DNA of 64,000 nucleotides from Glossina fuscipes (lineage: Eukaryota; Arthropoda; Insecta; Diptera; Glossinidae): the NCBI RefSeq assembly GCF_014805625.2, contig NW_023998415.1, positions 37,285,949-37,349,948 on the forward strand, read 5' to 3'. The translations under genes were made by a program, and so were the position numbers. Shown here one piece after another: positions 54,559-64,000 of the stretch (positions are counted from its first letter, which is position 1; each line of letters opens with the position of its first letter). The notes beneath the pieces are model-generated. The model had not been told where the DNA came from. It saw only the letters and a list, made by a program, of their open reading frames with translations, and made no database searches.

Positions 54559-55087
54559 AACCAAACATACCGGTATGTCTATATTGGATGATCTCCCAAC
54601 CTTAGGAAACGCGAAAGAGGATATTGTTGAGGCGGTACAAACATCTAATATACGTGATGTTCTTACCAATTGCACATATGTACAGGACGAACTATTGGAA
54701 ATCTGGGGTATACGCATTTATGGCACTCCTTGGCAACCGGAATTTTGTAATTGGGCTTTTAATATTCCACGTGGCCAACCCTGTTTAGATAAATGGAACC
54801 AAATACCCGACGATATAGATATATTAATTACTCACACGCCACCCTTGGGTCATGGCGATCTATGTTGCTCGGGTGTACGAGCCGGCTGCGTGGAATTGTT
54901 AAATAGCATACAAAAACGTATTAAACCAAAATATCATGTATTTGGTCACATACATGAAGGTTATGGTATCACTTCAGATGGCCGTGTTATTTATGTAAAT
55001 GCTTCTACATGTGATATCAATTATTTACCTAACAATCCGCCGATAGTGTTTGATGTAGCCTTACCGCCTGGAATTCGTAAAGATTAA
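54559..55087 (+). CDS. MPPED1/2-type metallophosphoesterase, exon 2
   Basis: After a 65 bp intron (acceptor tttatag) the codon is completed as Arg and the protein continues TKHTGMSILDDLPTLG. It contains the family blocks RIYGTPWQPEFCNWAFNIPR, GQPCLDKWN, DILITHTPPLGHGD, CVELLNSIQKR and HVFGHIHEGYG, and ends GIRKD at 55087. The final metal-binding motif is a canonical GHIH. Vertebrate MPPED2 has Gly in place of the first His (GGIH), which lowers its activity, so this enzyme is predicted fully active. A possible poly(A) signal AATAAA is at 55909-55914. Confidence 0.96.
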
Positions 55088-55421
55088 AATCTTAGAACAG
55101 AATACATTTCGTAAAGTGCTGATCCTTAAATAGTTTATATTATAACATTTATAAACTAATTTAATCTCGTTTTCCCGCCTAAATAACCCGCGTGTAACCG
55201 TACTTTCGTATGAGAATCCTTACAGACATCAACCAATTCTATTAGCGTTTATTAAACGGCATGTAAAAGTAATGGATCCGAATGTATTCTTAATATTGAT
55301 AAAAAAAGATTTCCCTGAAATTTGATAAATCGGTATTGTCGATACATCCGAGTATTCGTCAAACGTCGCATTTACAAACTAATTTAATTTCATTTGTAGA
55401 AAAAGTACTCATATGGATTAT

Positions 55422-55458
<37 letters not shown>

Positions 55459-56443
55459 GAATATATATATACACATTCATGTACACATTGAGAGACACAC
55501 ACGTACGTCAATCAGAAATTTGATGCTAACATTTATGACAGTTATCTGGAATTTGCTTGCAAACATAGCATAACAATTTGGGTAATTAATAAGCAAGATT
55601 CGCCCTAAGGCGAATATAAGATTTTTAATTTTAGATACATTTTATTTCATTGAATAGCAAAATTTTTTTTATTTATTTTTACGTAAAATAACATAAACTT
55701 CTTTGTGATGAGCTCATGGGCGGATACGGATGTGCTGAAATTTCCAAAGTTTGAATTTATTTATTAATCTTATATTTTCTATATAACATACATATTTTGC
55801 AAATCTTTTTTTTTATAGTTTAATATAAATCAAAAACATTTTGTTTGATTTATTGGTATTGTTATAAGATAATTCATATTTTAGAAATTACATATAAGGA
55901 AAACAGTCAATAAATGTTATAAATGCGTATACAATACAATACAATGATGAAATTAAGTTACTGTATATATTTTGTTTTGAACGACTTAGTGAAAATGTAA
56001 TGGACGCTGCTTTCATATAAGGAAATCATTAAAAGGATTGCTATTATTTGGGAAAAAGTGGCAGCGCTATCGCCACCATCTTCCATTAATTGTAAAATGC
56101 AACTTCCAATATCCACCACTAAGTTAAAAAAAAATCATCATTAAAATAAACGAAGTCACAATCTCTCTTGTTTTGCCTATGATTCTCTTTCTCCCTTGCG
56201 ATGGAGAGAACTCTCCACAAAAAATGTAACGGCATGTCGGTTAGCAAAGCACTCCACTACTAGTTAACGGTGTGAGCAATTAAGAAGTATAAGGTTACGA
56301 TCATATAGGCACATCACTGTCGTTATTAAGTTTATTACTGCCGCTGTTTGTTTAATTCTAATTGTTGTGTTAAGTTTTACTTCTTAATTTAAGAAAAGGG
56401 AAATTGTTCAAGCGTTTAACACAGATTTTATAAATTAAATAAA
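55088..56443. other. Intergenic region before alphaTub67C
   Basis: AT-rich, with an (AT)n run at 55424-55454. The last 250 bp before the tubulin ATG should hold its promoter and 5' UTR, but I see no clear TATA-Inr pair. Confidence 0.5.
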
Positions 56444-56446
56444 ATG
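56444..56446 (+). CDS. alphaTub67C: alphaTub67C exon 1 (start codon only)
   Basis: The ATG in context AATAAAATG is followed immediately by the donor gtaagtaag. An intron splitting the gene right after the initiator Met is typical of many animal alpha-tubulin genes. The intron is 522 bp (56447-56968) and ends aattgcag. Small ORFs within it are not supported. Confidence 0.93.
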
Positions 56447-56968
56447 GTAAGTAAGAAAACTTAAATCTTTCGAAAGTGAGGTTAAATTCGTTTTATTATT
56501 TAATAAGGGTTGTGCGGTGCCATTCAAGACTTGTTGCAAAAATTCCTTACATTTACTTAATGCGCTTTATAAAAATCAAATTATCAAAATTGATAATTGA
56601 TCAAATTGATCAAAGAAAACGTATTAAATTCTTTCGAAATCGGTACAAACTATTCTCTAGTTCCGATCTTTTCATTGTCAATAATCCGGTATATTTTTTA
56701 AGGTCTTGTTAGTAATCTACAAAATGGCGTTGCCAAAAGTGTACAAATGGCATAATGAAATTCCATCTTTTTGTTCTAAGTGTAAGTACAAATGGGCACT
56801 GGTGGAATCTTTGTCATCGATTGCAAGCATTCCTAGAAACATAAAGTATTGCTTATCGCCACAAAAACATATTCCTCCATTACTTATATATTCTTTTACT
56901 GTGTTGATGCCAGTTTTCTTTTTTCTAACCTTTTACCATGTTGTTCTTCTTTCGCTTAACAATTGCAG

Positions 56969-58345
56969 CGCGAAGTAATTTCCATACAGATCGGTCAGGC
57001 TGGTGTACAAATCGGTAATGCCTGTTGGGAATTGTATCTGCTTGAACATGGCATTAATCCAGATGGCAGCATGAAAAGTAAGGAGGATATTCTGGCAAGT
57101 GGAATTACTTCGACTGACGTGAAAGGTGACGGTTCTGATGCTCGCACCTTTTTTTCTGAGACCAGCTCCGGTAAACAAGTTCCACGCTCCATATTTATTG
57201 ATTTGGAGCCGACGGTAATTGATGATGTACGAAATGGGTCGTTACGTAATCTTTATCATCCCGAACAAATGATTTCGGGTAAGGAAGATGCTGCCAATAA
57301 TTACGCTCGTGGCCATTATTCCATTGGGAAAGAAATTATTGATAATGTAACAACACGAATACTGAAAATATCTGAACAATGTGATGGTTTGCAGGGATTT
57401 TTGATATTTCACAGTTTAGGCGGCGGTACTGGTTCAGGTTTCACTTCTCTACTAATAGAGCGCTTAACTAGCGATTATAGTAAAAAATGTAAATTGGATT
57501 TCGCTGTCTATCCGTCACCAAAAATTTCGACAGCTGTCGTTGAGCCATACAATGCTTTACTAAACACCCATTCGACTTTGGAACATTCGGATTGCGTTTT
57601 TATGGTAGATAATGAGGCTATTTATGAGATTTGTAAAAATAGTTTACACGTGGATCGTCCGGGCTATCGAAATCTAAATCGCCTTATAGCTCAAATTGTT
57701 AGTTCGACTACCGCCTCTTTGCGTTTTAGTGGTTCAATGAATGTCGATTTAAATGAATTTCAAACTAATTTGGTTCCCTTTCCTCGCATACATTTTCCAT
57801 TGGTGGCTTATGCTCCGCTTGTGTCAGCCGCTCGTGCTTCACACGAACAGCACGCCATTCCCACTTTAACTAATGCCTGTTTCGAGTCCAGCAACATGAT
57901 GGTGAAATGTGATCCGCGAGCCGGAAAGTATATGGCCTGTTGTATGCTGTACAGGGGCGACGTAGTACCGAAGGATGTGAACGCTGCCGTAGCAGCCATT
58001 AAATCCAAACGTCATATACAGTTTGTGGACTGGTGTCCCACTGGCTTTAAAATAGGCATTAATTATGAACGCCCAGCATGCGTACCGGACGGTGATTTGG
58101 CGCAAACGTCACGTGCTGTTTGCATGCTCTCCAATACCACGGCCATTTCTGTGGCCTTCAGTAATTTGTGCCATAAATTTGATTTAATGTTCAAGAAGCG
58201 AGCATTTGTGCATTGGTACGTTGGAGAAGGCATGGAAGAGGGCGAATTCGGCGAAGCACGCGAAGATCTGGCTGCACTGGAGAAGGACTTTGAAGAGGTC
58301 GGTACCGATGAAACCGAACCAGGCGTCGACGATGACGAGTATTAG
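56969..58345 (+). CDS. alphaTub67C: Divergent maternal alpha-tubulin (alphaTub67C)
   Basis: Alpha-tubulin pairs with beta-tubulin to build microtubules. This 459-residue protein (Met from exon 1 plus 458 codons) shows the GTP-binding [10 protein letters not shown] loop, the catalytic Glu in [12 protein letters not shown], the [20 protein letters not shown] helix and an acidic tail ending DDDEY. It is the divergent isoform known in Drosophila as alphaTub67C. It starts MREV rather than MREC, and has [12 protein letters not shown] with Glu at position 40 instead of the acetylatable Lys. It also has a longer H1-S2 loop than ordinary alpha-tubulins, plus LLEHGIN and [12 protein letters not shown]. 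In Drosophila this isoform is maternal and needed for meiotic and early embryonic spindles. A poly(A) signal AATAAA lies at 58418-58423. Confidence 0.96.
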   Translation, partial: REVISIQIGQAGVQIGNACWELYLLEHGINPDGSMKSKEDILASGITSTDVKGDGSDARTFFSETSSGKQVPRSIFIDLEPTVIDDVRNGSLRNLYHPEQMISGKEDAANNYARGHYSIGKEIIDNVTTRILKISEQCDGLQGFLIFHSLGGGTGSGFTSLLIERLTSDYSKKCKLDFAVYPSPKISTAVVEPYNALLNTHSTLEHSDCVFMVDNEAIYEICKNSLHVDRPGYRNLNRLIAQIVSSTTASLRFSGSMNVDLNEFQTNLVPFPRIHFPLVAYAPLVSAARASHEQHAIPTLTNACFESSNMMVKCDPRAGKYMACCMLYRGDVVPKDVNAAVAAIKSKRHIQFVDWCPTGFKIGINYERPACVPDGDLAQTSRAVCMLSNTTAISVAFSNLCHKFDLMFKKRAFVHWYVGEGMEEGEFGEAREDLAALEKDFEEVGTDETEPGVDDDEY

Positions 58346-59559
58346 AAACATAAATTTCATGCTGATTAATTAATGGCTTGCGGCTATTGTTGAATTTTGA
58401 GTTAAATACAAGTTACGAATAAAAAAAAAAAGAAAATAACAAAAAATGTATTTAAAATCAAATATTTATTCATTTTCCGCAATTGTTGTACAAATTGTTG
58501 TTGTCGAGAAGCGGCTACGAATACTGGCGAAGAGAGATTGTAGTTTATCTGAACCTTAGAAAATATCACTGTATCCTATACAATAATTAGTTTTGAAATA
58601 TATATAAAAAATGCAAAGCTTTTAGTCATTTTTGCGTCTAATTTTTATGAAAATTACCGCACGCCTCTGCTGAGATTCATATATCAAAGATTTATGGAAT
58701 CGCTTTTTGCGGAAATCATACTTTTTTTTTTTGTCAACTTTAGATGACACGATGTGATCAGATTTCTTAAGAATGAAATTTTTCTCAAATATAATGCGGA
58801 TTGTATCCAACACACATTGGCCGCTATGGCCATTGCAAGTTCAACTCGAGCCAGCCATCATAAAACTTGCAACTAAGATTATTTAAGCCTAGAAAACTTT
58901 GGAAGTTTATGCTCCAACTTTTTCCATATTAAGATTAATTAAATGCTTTGTTCTTCCACTCATATCGTACGTCGCGTATGTATATGACAAGTTGTCGGAA
59001 TTAAGTCGGCCAGATATGTCGTCAGCAAGTGGTGATATGATAGAATATCGTAATTTTTATTACTAATATTGGTTCCCGAACTCCGCAAGTTTACGCGGAC
59101 GAGAACACCAAGATCTTTACATGAGCAAATTCACTTTGCGAAATTTGAACGGACAATGAATTTATCCTATCTGGCCGTAAGTACTTACCATTACTTAACA
59201 TCACGCTGTAAAATTATGGACCTCGTTACGACTTCCCACCAAAATACTAGTTAGCCCGAAGAGCTATAAAATCTTTTTCTAACCTTTAAGTCGCATCAAT
59301 ATTTTGCATCAATTTTATCAGTAATGATTATGATATATCAGTAATGATGATTAGTGTATAATTAAATATTATTAAATGAGATAAATATTATTTTTAATGA
59401 ATAAATTAAACTAAATAATCTTTTTCCGAAAATGTTCCTGTAAGAGAGAGAGAGAGAGCTTAGATGGCCATAGAATTATTAGGTTCTATTAGAATTGATA
59501 CAAAAACACTCCGTCTGGTGCCTATCCACGTATTAGGCAGTCCAGAAATTTCTTGCGTT

Positions 59560-60345
59560 TTTTCACTAGCAAATAAAATCATTCTCGATCAGCTTCAAAT
59601 TCAAAGTCGATCTAAGTAGGTCCGTCTGTCCGTCTGTGCAATGCCGGCTGTTAACATTCCCCTGGAACACTGCAAGTTCTGGCATGTAGGTTGGCCTTGA
59701 AAACGAGCGAAATCGGTCGAAAGACACGCCCACAGCCCACAGTAAACTAAGAACATTTCGGTTTTTCAAAGGAAATGAAAAATTGGTTTTTTGCTCATTA
59801 CCGGTAATTTGTAGCAGATAAATGTATAAAACTTCGAACGGATATTCTATGGGTAAAACTGTAGCATTTATGCACAAAAATTAAAAAAAAAAAAAGATGA
59901 CCGCTCCTACCCAATGTTATGGTGTATCAAAATTTAATTGTTTTTTCAATAACTTGATGACACGCAGAAACAATCTTCAAAAACCCCATATAGTATACAA
60001 ATTCTTGGCCAGTTTTATATCTTGAATGCACCTAAACATGTCCACCTGTTCGTCTGTCCATGTGTGCATTTGCGCAATTTTCTAGTATTTGTAATAAACA
60101 TTCTCCCGTTAGCTAAAGCTTACAAAAGAATTTAGAATTGGCCTAAGCCTTTCCATGGACACGTTTATAACGCACATATATTTCTACGACAAAGCCCTTT
60201 ATGTTGAAAATAGAAGAAATCAGTTGCGCACATTTCATATTATAGAATATGAAAACTTTGTTCTTTTACTTCTTTTGTCTTTCTCTAGGGTAAACGGTGA
60301 TGGGTATAAGAGGTTCTGGCTCAACGTAATTTAATTTTCTTATTT
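59560..60345 (+). repeat. Interspersed repeat copy, near full length
   Basis: Contains ATTCTCGATCAGCTTCAAAT, GTCCGTCTGTCCGTCTGTG (59620-59638), GAAATCGGTCGAAAGACACG with CCCACAGCCCACAGTAAACT, the second half starting TGGTGTATCAAAATTTAATT, and the end GGTAAACGGTGATGGGTATA followed by AATTTAATTTTCTTATT. Colinear with the copy at 34526-35378. Confidence 0.72.
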
Positions 60346-60734
60346 ATTTTATATATAAAGTGTACATTTCATTAAATTATATATTTGGCATTTAGTTCGG
60401 GCAATTTCATTACCCTCTTCCCACAAAATTTCTGACATTTGGAAGCCAAAAAAAATATTCTATATATAAATTGACTCTGTCATCTGAATTGAAAGTTTTG
60501 CCAAATAAAGAATTTTGCGGAGAACGAAAGAGATGGCAAAATGTGATGGTAATGCATCTCAAACAAGCTCTAATAATATTTAGCGGGTAAGGGAACAACA
60601 ACAAGTATGGAATCTTGCATTATCGTAATAAAAAACGATATTGTTTTCTTAGTTGACAAATTCTGGACGTTTCTGCTGCACGATACTTCATTGAATTTTG
60701 TTACGCGTTCATAGCATACTTCAGAATTAATTGA

Positions 60735-61260
60735 TTTTGTTACGCGACAGAAGCCTTGCCTTTATAATACCAACATACTGATCGTTAAACCTTCCTTTTT
60801 ATCGATATCCCGTTCTGTTCGTGTTGTTGTTTAAGATCGCGTTACTCGTTTTTGTGTAGCATCCATTTATCATTACTACCCGTTACAATTCTCTTGAGAT
60901 ATGGGCCTTGGTTTGGTTTGGTTAAAACATTGCCAACATTAATGCGTCGCGTTAAATGAATTCCAATCGTCCAGCTTTTTAATAAATCCCAGTCTTTTTT
61001 GTGCACTAACCAATCACTAACAGATTTTTTGAATAAATTAAGTTTCTCTTCAATCTAGCGAATCGTTATGTGTCGACCGGCTTTAATAACAGCCTTTAGC
61101 CGGTCGTCATCAGCGATATTTGGCCTACCAAAATGCGGTAAAGCGTTCACTGAAAAATTTGCGGAAAGAAACCAATCGGAAAGCAATTTTGTCAAGTGAG
61201 TGTGCTTCTGCAGCTGTGTTACCTTGTGTTTGAACTAAAAAACTATAATCTGTTTTATTC
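60735..61260 (-). mobile_element. Decayed mariner-family transposase
   Basis: On the minus strand a frame from about 61140 down to 60843 reads FGRPNIADDDRLKAVIKAGR, HITIR, a stop, IEEKLN, then WTIGIHLTRRINV, GPYLKRIVTGSNDKW and MLHKNE before another stop. This follows the mariner order: GRPS.., VTIREIAEKLN, WVPHELKE.HLTKRIN, PFLKRIITGDEKW. At the catalytic TGDEKW site it has TGSNDKW. Stops and frameshifts make it non-functional. Upstream residues resembling the N-terminal helix-turn-helix (GNTAAEAHS) lie in another frame. I could not place terminal inverted repeats with confidence. Confidence 0.8.
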
Positions 61261-62520
61261 GCGCACTTCGATCTTTCATTGGAGAAAATTACGTGTGACT
61301 ATATTATAACACAACCGGTCACTTTGAAAGTGTCTTTTACATAAGCCTGCTCTAAATAACTATGTGCACCTGTATCCCTAATTGTCTGCCTAGCTACCTG
61401 AAAGAAATTATTTGAAACTGGTATCGGGAATAACGGCAAAAATTTTATGGGTAAGAAATATATGATATGCGAAAAGCTTAAGGACCCTCACGTTTGCCAC
61501 TTCAGTCATTGCTGTATCATTGGCATTTTGAAAATGGCAATGGATCAAGTTGTAAAACGGACTTGATGTCCTTATAAGCGATGTGAAAATAGACAGATTA
61601 GCTTCAAAAAGTAATTAAGTGAGAAGATTGTGAGAAAGTTTGAACGAACCAAAATACTATATATATATCTTGGGCCACATTAAAATTCAGTCAAAGTCAT
61701 TTTAAATTTGTTCGTCTTGCAGTGCCTATTGCCGCAAACACTGCGGATAGAAAATTGGTATAAATTATCTTGTTTGATAATAAAAAATCAAGCTGAAGAT
61801 CAAGTTCCCATTGAAACAATCGGTGAACAGTAGAGCGTTGCGATATACTAAACGAATGGACAGGATGGGACCACCGCCTAAAGGGCACGAAAGCCCTCGT
61901 TGTCCTTAATGCCCTTATGATTCTAAATTTGATTGATAAGTAAAACTAAATTGTTATTGGACCATTCAGAACTACATTGCTGTTGTTTGCGAGCACTATA
62001 TGTAAGTCGAATAGAGTTATCTTATGGGTGAAAAAAAATTTTTTGTTTTTTTTTCTATTTTTTTTTTCTATTTGTTATAATAAAATTCTTCCATTTTTTT
62101 TTTTTTTTTTTATGGCTTCTTGCTATTTATTTGGTTTTTCCATTAGAAATAGTTCTTTATTTAATCATTTTTTAATTTTATTTATTTAAGTTTGTTTTTT
62201 TTTTTAAGAATTATTTTATGTAGACTTAACTAAAACAAATTATTTATTTTATATTTTTTCTATTCAATAATGATTCAATATTAGTTTTATATAAAAATAG
62301 TTGTTGTTGGTGTTGTAGTGGGAAATTTTGTTTTTAGTTTTCAAAATATGATTCAAAGCGTAACCTGCAATTTATTTATTTATTTATTTTTTGTTTTCGT
62401 TTTATTTATTTATTTTTTTTTTTTGAAAATTGAAAACCTTTCCTTGTCTTTGAATTACAATTTAGCTAAATTTAAACAATATTTTATTTAAAATATGGCA
62501 AAATGAGGACAAAAAAAAAG

Positions 62521-62617
62521 TATATCTATATATATTGTCTATATATAGTTATATAGTTATATATTTATATATATATATATCACATCATCATACACACATA
62601 TATATATATATGTAGAC

Positions 62618-62649
<32 letters not shown>
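62521..62649. repeat. Composite (TA)n microsatellite
   Basis: TA/ATAT tracts interrupted by TTGTCTA and TGTAGACAAT units, within the presumed Prps 3' UTR or just beyond. Confidence 0.85.
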
Positions 62650-62652
<3 letters not shown>

Positions 62653-62952
62653 ATTATTATCAATAAAAAGGAGAAAAAGGATACGTGTGTATGTCGAAAG
62701 GAAAATTTTGTTTGTTTCGTATATCCAATTACAAATATAAAGTGTGGCCAGAACTACATATTTGTAGTACAGCAAGTTTCTAATGATTGGCTGGTTTTCG
62801 TGCCGTGAAAAAAGTAGAAAGAAAAAAAACGAAGTTATTATAAGACATCATTAGGTTGAGATAAAAACTAATTGATTAATTAATATAAAGTATTGAGGTG
62901 TATGTATGTATGTAGTTACATGCGTACGTCTATATAGGTATGGTATTAATCT

Positions 62953-63045
62953 TTAATATGGAACATTGGAGAAGAGATATGAGACACTTTCGCCATTATG
63001 TGTTCTTCTCACTGCCTCTGCGAACATTATCGAAACGTCAATGCA
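62953..63045 (-). CDS. Prps: Prps terminal exon
   Basis: This last coding exon of ribose-phosphate pyrophosphokinase is 93 nt and too short for usual ORF lists. After acceptor ctttttag it reads [20 protein letters not shown], then [10 protein letters not shown] and stop TAA. It matches the animal enzyme C-terminus ([14 protein letters not shown]) nearly perfectly and joins the preceding exon in phase 0 (KIQ|CID). Confidence 0.96.
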   Translation of the reverse strand, partial: CIDVSIMFAEAVRRTHNGESVSYLFSNVPY

Positions 63046-63120
63046 CTAAAAAGAAGAAGAAGAAGATAAAAACAATTTTAAAAAGAGAATTGATTATGAA
63101 AAATTTTATTTGCCGCTAAC

Positions 63121-63255
63121 TTGAATTTTAGGACAGTCTCGCATATGGCCGTCTTGTGGTATGGTATTAGTAACCACTACCGCCTCAAAGCAAGCATTGT
63201 TTATACGTGAAATAGCTGGTCCACTGAAGATTCCATGGGTTAAGATCGCGTAAAC
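63121..63255 (-). CDS. Prps: Prps penultimate exon
   Basis: This 135 nt exon (45 codons, phase 0/0) reads [20 protein letters not shown], then [20 protein letters not shown] and CPKIQ. Acceptor gtttttag; donor gttagc (GT present, not a strong consensus). The block [15 protein letters not shown] is diagnostic for eukaryotic PRPP synthetase. Confidence 0.96.
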
Positions 63256-63353
63256 CTAAAAACATAAGCATATAGCGTAAGTTTTCATCTTAATTATTAT
63301 TATTATTATTATTATTTTTTATTTTTTTATTTTTTTTGCAATATTTTTATTAC

Positions 63354-63552
63354 CTTTGTAGCTCCTGCTTCGACTAGACGATCAGCGGCATGCACAATAG
63401 TGCCACAGGTGTCGGCCATGTCATCAACCAATATGGCTATCTTATCTTTGACATCTCCCACCAGTACCATTGAAGCGACTTCGTTAGCTTTTTTCCTCTC
63501 TTTATGAATTAAAGCGAATTCCACGTTTAAGCGATCAGCAATAGACGTCACT
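63354..63552 (-). CDS. Prps: Ribose-phosphate pyrophosphokinase (Prps), internal exon; gene partial
   Basis: PRPP synthetase makes 5-phosphoribosyl-1-pyrophosphate from ribose-5-phosphate and ATP, the entry metabolite for purine, pyrimidine and NAD synthesis. This 199 nt exon (one base plus 66 codons) reads [20 protein letters not shown] through [20 protein letters not shown] and ends AGATK. It contains the PRPP/ribose-phosphate-binding loop [11 protein letters not shown] and the RVTSIADRL segment that follows the flexible catalytic region. Acceptor ttgcag, donor gtaata. Upstream exons (N-terminal two-thirds) lie beyond the right edge; 63553-64000 looks like intron. Orthologous to Drosophila Prps (CG6767 by recall). 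Confidence 0.97.
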
Positions 63553-64000
63553 CTGCAAAAACGGTGACGACAGGCGTTTATTGATATTATTCGGATAAAT
63601 TTGACTTTTCGATATGAAAAAAGCTACAAAAAAGGAACGCGAAGAGTCTGCAAAAAGCAAATAACTACATTTTTTAGTTTGGTAAGATTGGAAGCTGGCG
63701 TAGATCGGGTCATAAGAGCGTAAATGCCTAAGGTAGCCGGATTCGTTTAGGTCATAGACAATTGGTTAATTGTGAGGCCACCTGAACCGAAATGAGAAAA
63801 ATATATGAGATTTATTTTGATCGCCGATAAACCGATACAGATCGAAACACGACACACATTACATAAGATGTATGATGGATAAGGTAACATCTCTAAAAAG
63901 TGTCCAGTGGTATATATAAAACCTTAACAAAAATGAAATTTTATTTAAATTCAAGGGAATTAATTTTACACTATATATATATATATATATTTATATATAT
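63553..64000 (-). other. Prps intron to window end
   Basis: AT-rich, no exon of Prps recognised (the expected DAGGAKR segment is absent). Ends in an (AT)n run at about 63973-64000. Confidence 0.6.

Larger units (their letters stand above)
58346..62952. other. Intergenic region with repeat copy and mariner fossil
   Basis: Between the tubulin stop and the end of Prps lie a repeat-family copy (59560-60345), a decayed mariner transposase (about 60735-61260), poly-T tracts at about 62035-62110 and AT microsatellites at 62521-62649. The last kilobase probably includes the Prps 3' UTR. No further gene seen; the 63-codon ORF at 61697-61888 (minus) is unrecognised. Confidence 0.55.

Noticed and set aside
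56706..56978. 90-codon ORF in the tubulin first intron
   Set aside because: It ends inside the splice acceptor and tubulin exon 2 in a different frame; no domain.

Overview
This window is nuclear DNA of a higher (schizophoran) fly, most likely a calyptrate such as a tsetse, muscid or blowfly. The basis is fly orthologues with intact short introns, a very AT-rich background full of homopolymers and microsatellites, and many copies of an interspersed repeat with the 'GTCCGTCTGTCCGTCTG' and 'TTATACCGATCACC' motifs, which I associate with calyptrate genomes. There is one assembly gap (10 N inside a TAA repeat). The species cannot be fixed from sequence alone.

Layout. The left five-sixths (11767-53092, minus strand) is the 5' half of furry (fry), the giant HEAT-repeat scaffold of the Tricornered/NDR kinase pathway. 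I placed 17 consecutive coding exons by splice sites and codon phase. Together they give 5116 nt, 1705 complete codons plus one base, with every junction in frame. The first coding exon (53041-53092) is separated from exon 2 by a 23 kb intron. That intron holds a solo LTR, a cluster of hairpins in GC-rich DNA, a decayed R1/LOA-type LINE and a canonical but orphan TATA-Inr promoter. Bases 1-11766 contain no recognisable fry exon, so the 3' half of the gene lies beyond the left edge. This stretch carries a tRNA-derived SINE and several repeat copies.

Right of fry come three further genes. An MPPED1/2-type metallophosphoesterase (54099-55087, plus) is head-to-head with fry. A divergent alpha-tubulin (56444-58345, plus) matches the maternal alphaTub67C, with an intron directly after the ATG. 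The last three coding exons of ribose-phosphate pyrophosphokinase (Prps, minus) lie at 62953-63552, with the rest of that gene off the right edge. A mariner fossil and a repeat copy lie between alphaTub67C and Prps. The genes are functionally unrelated. From memory, fry and alphaTub67C both map to cytological region 67C in Drosophila melanogaster, so this looks like conserved microsynteny.

The protein-coding content is ordinary and well explained. The less explained items are the run of stem-loops near 32.29-32.65 kb, the orphan promoter near 38.46 kb, the TIR-bearing repeat family with subterminal hairpins, and the SINE.
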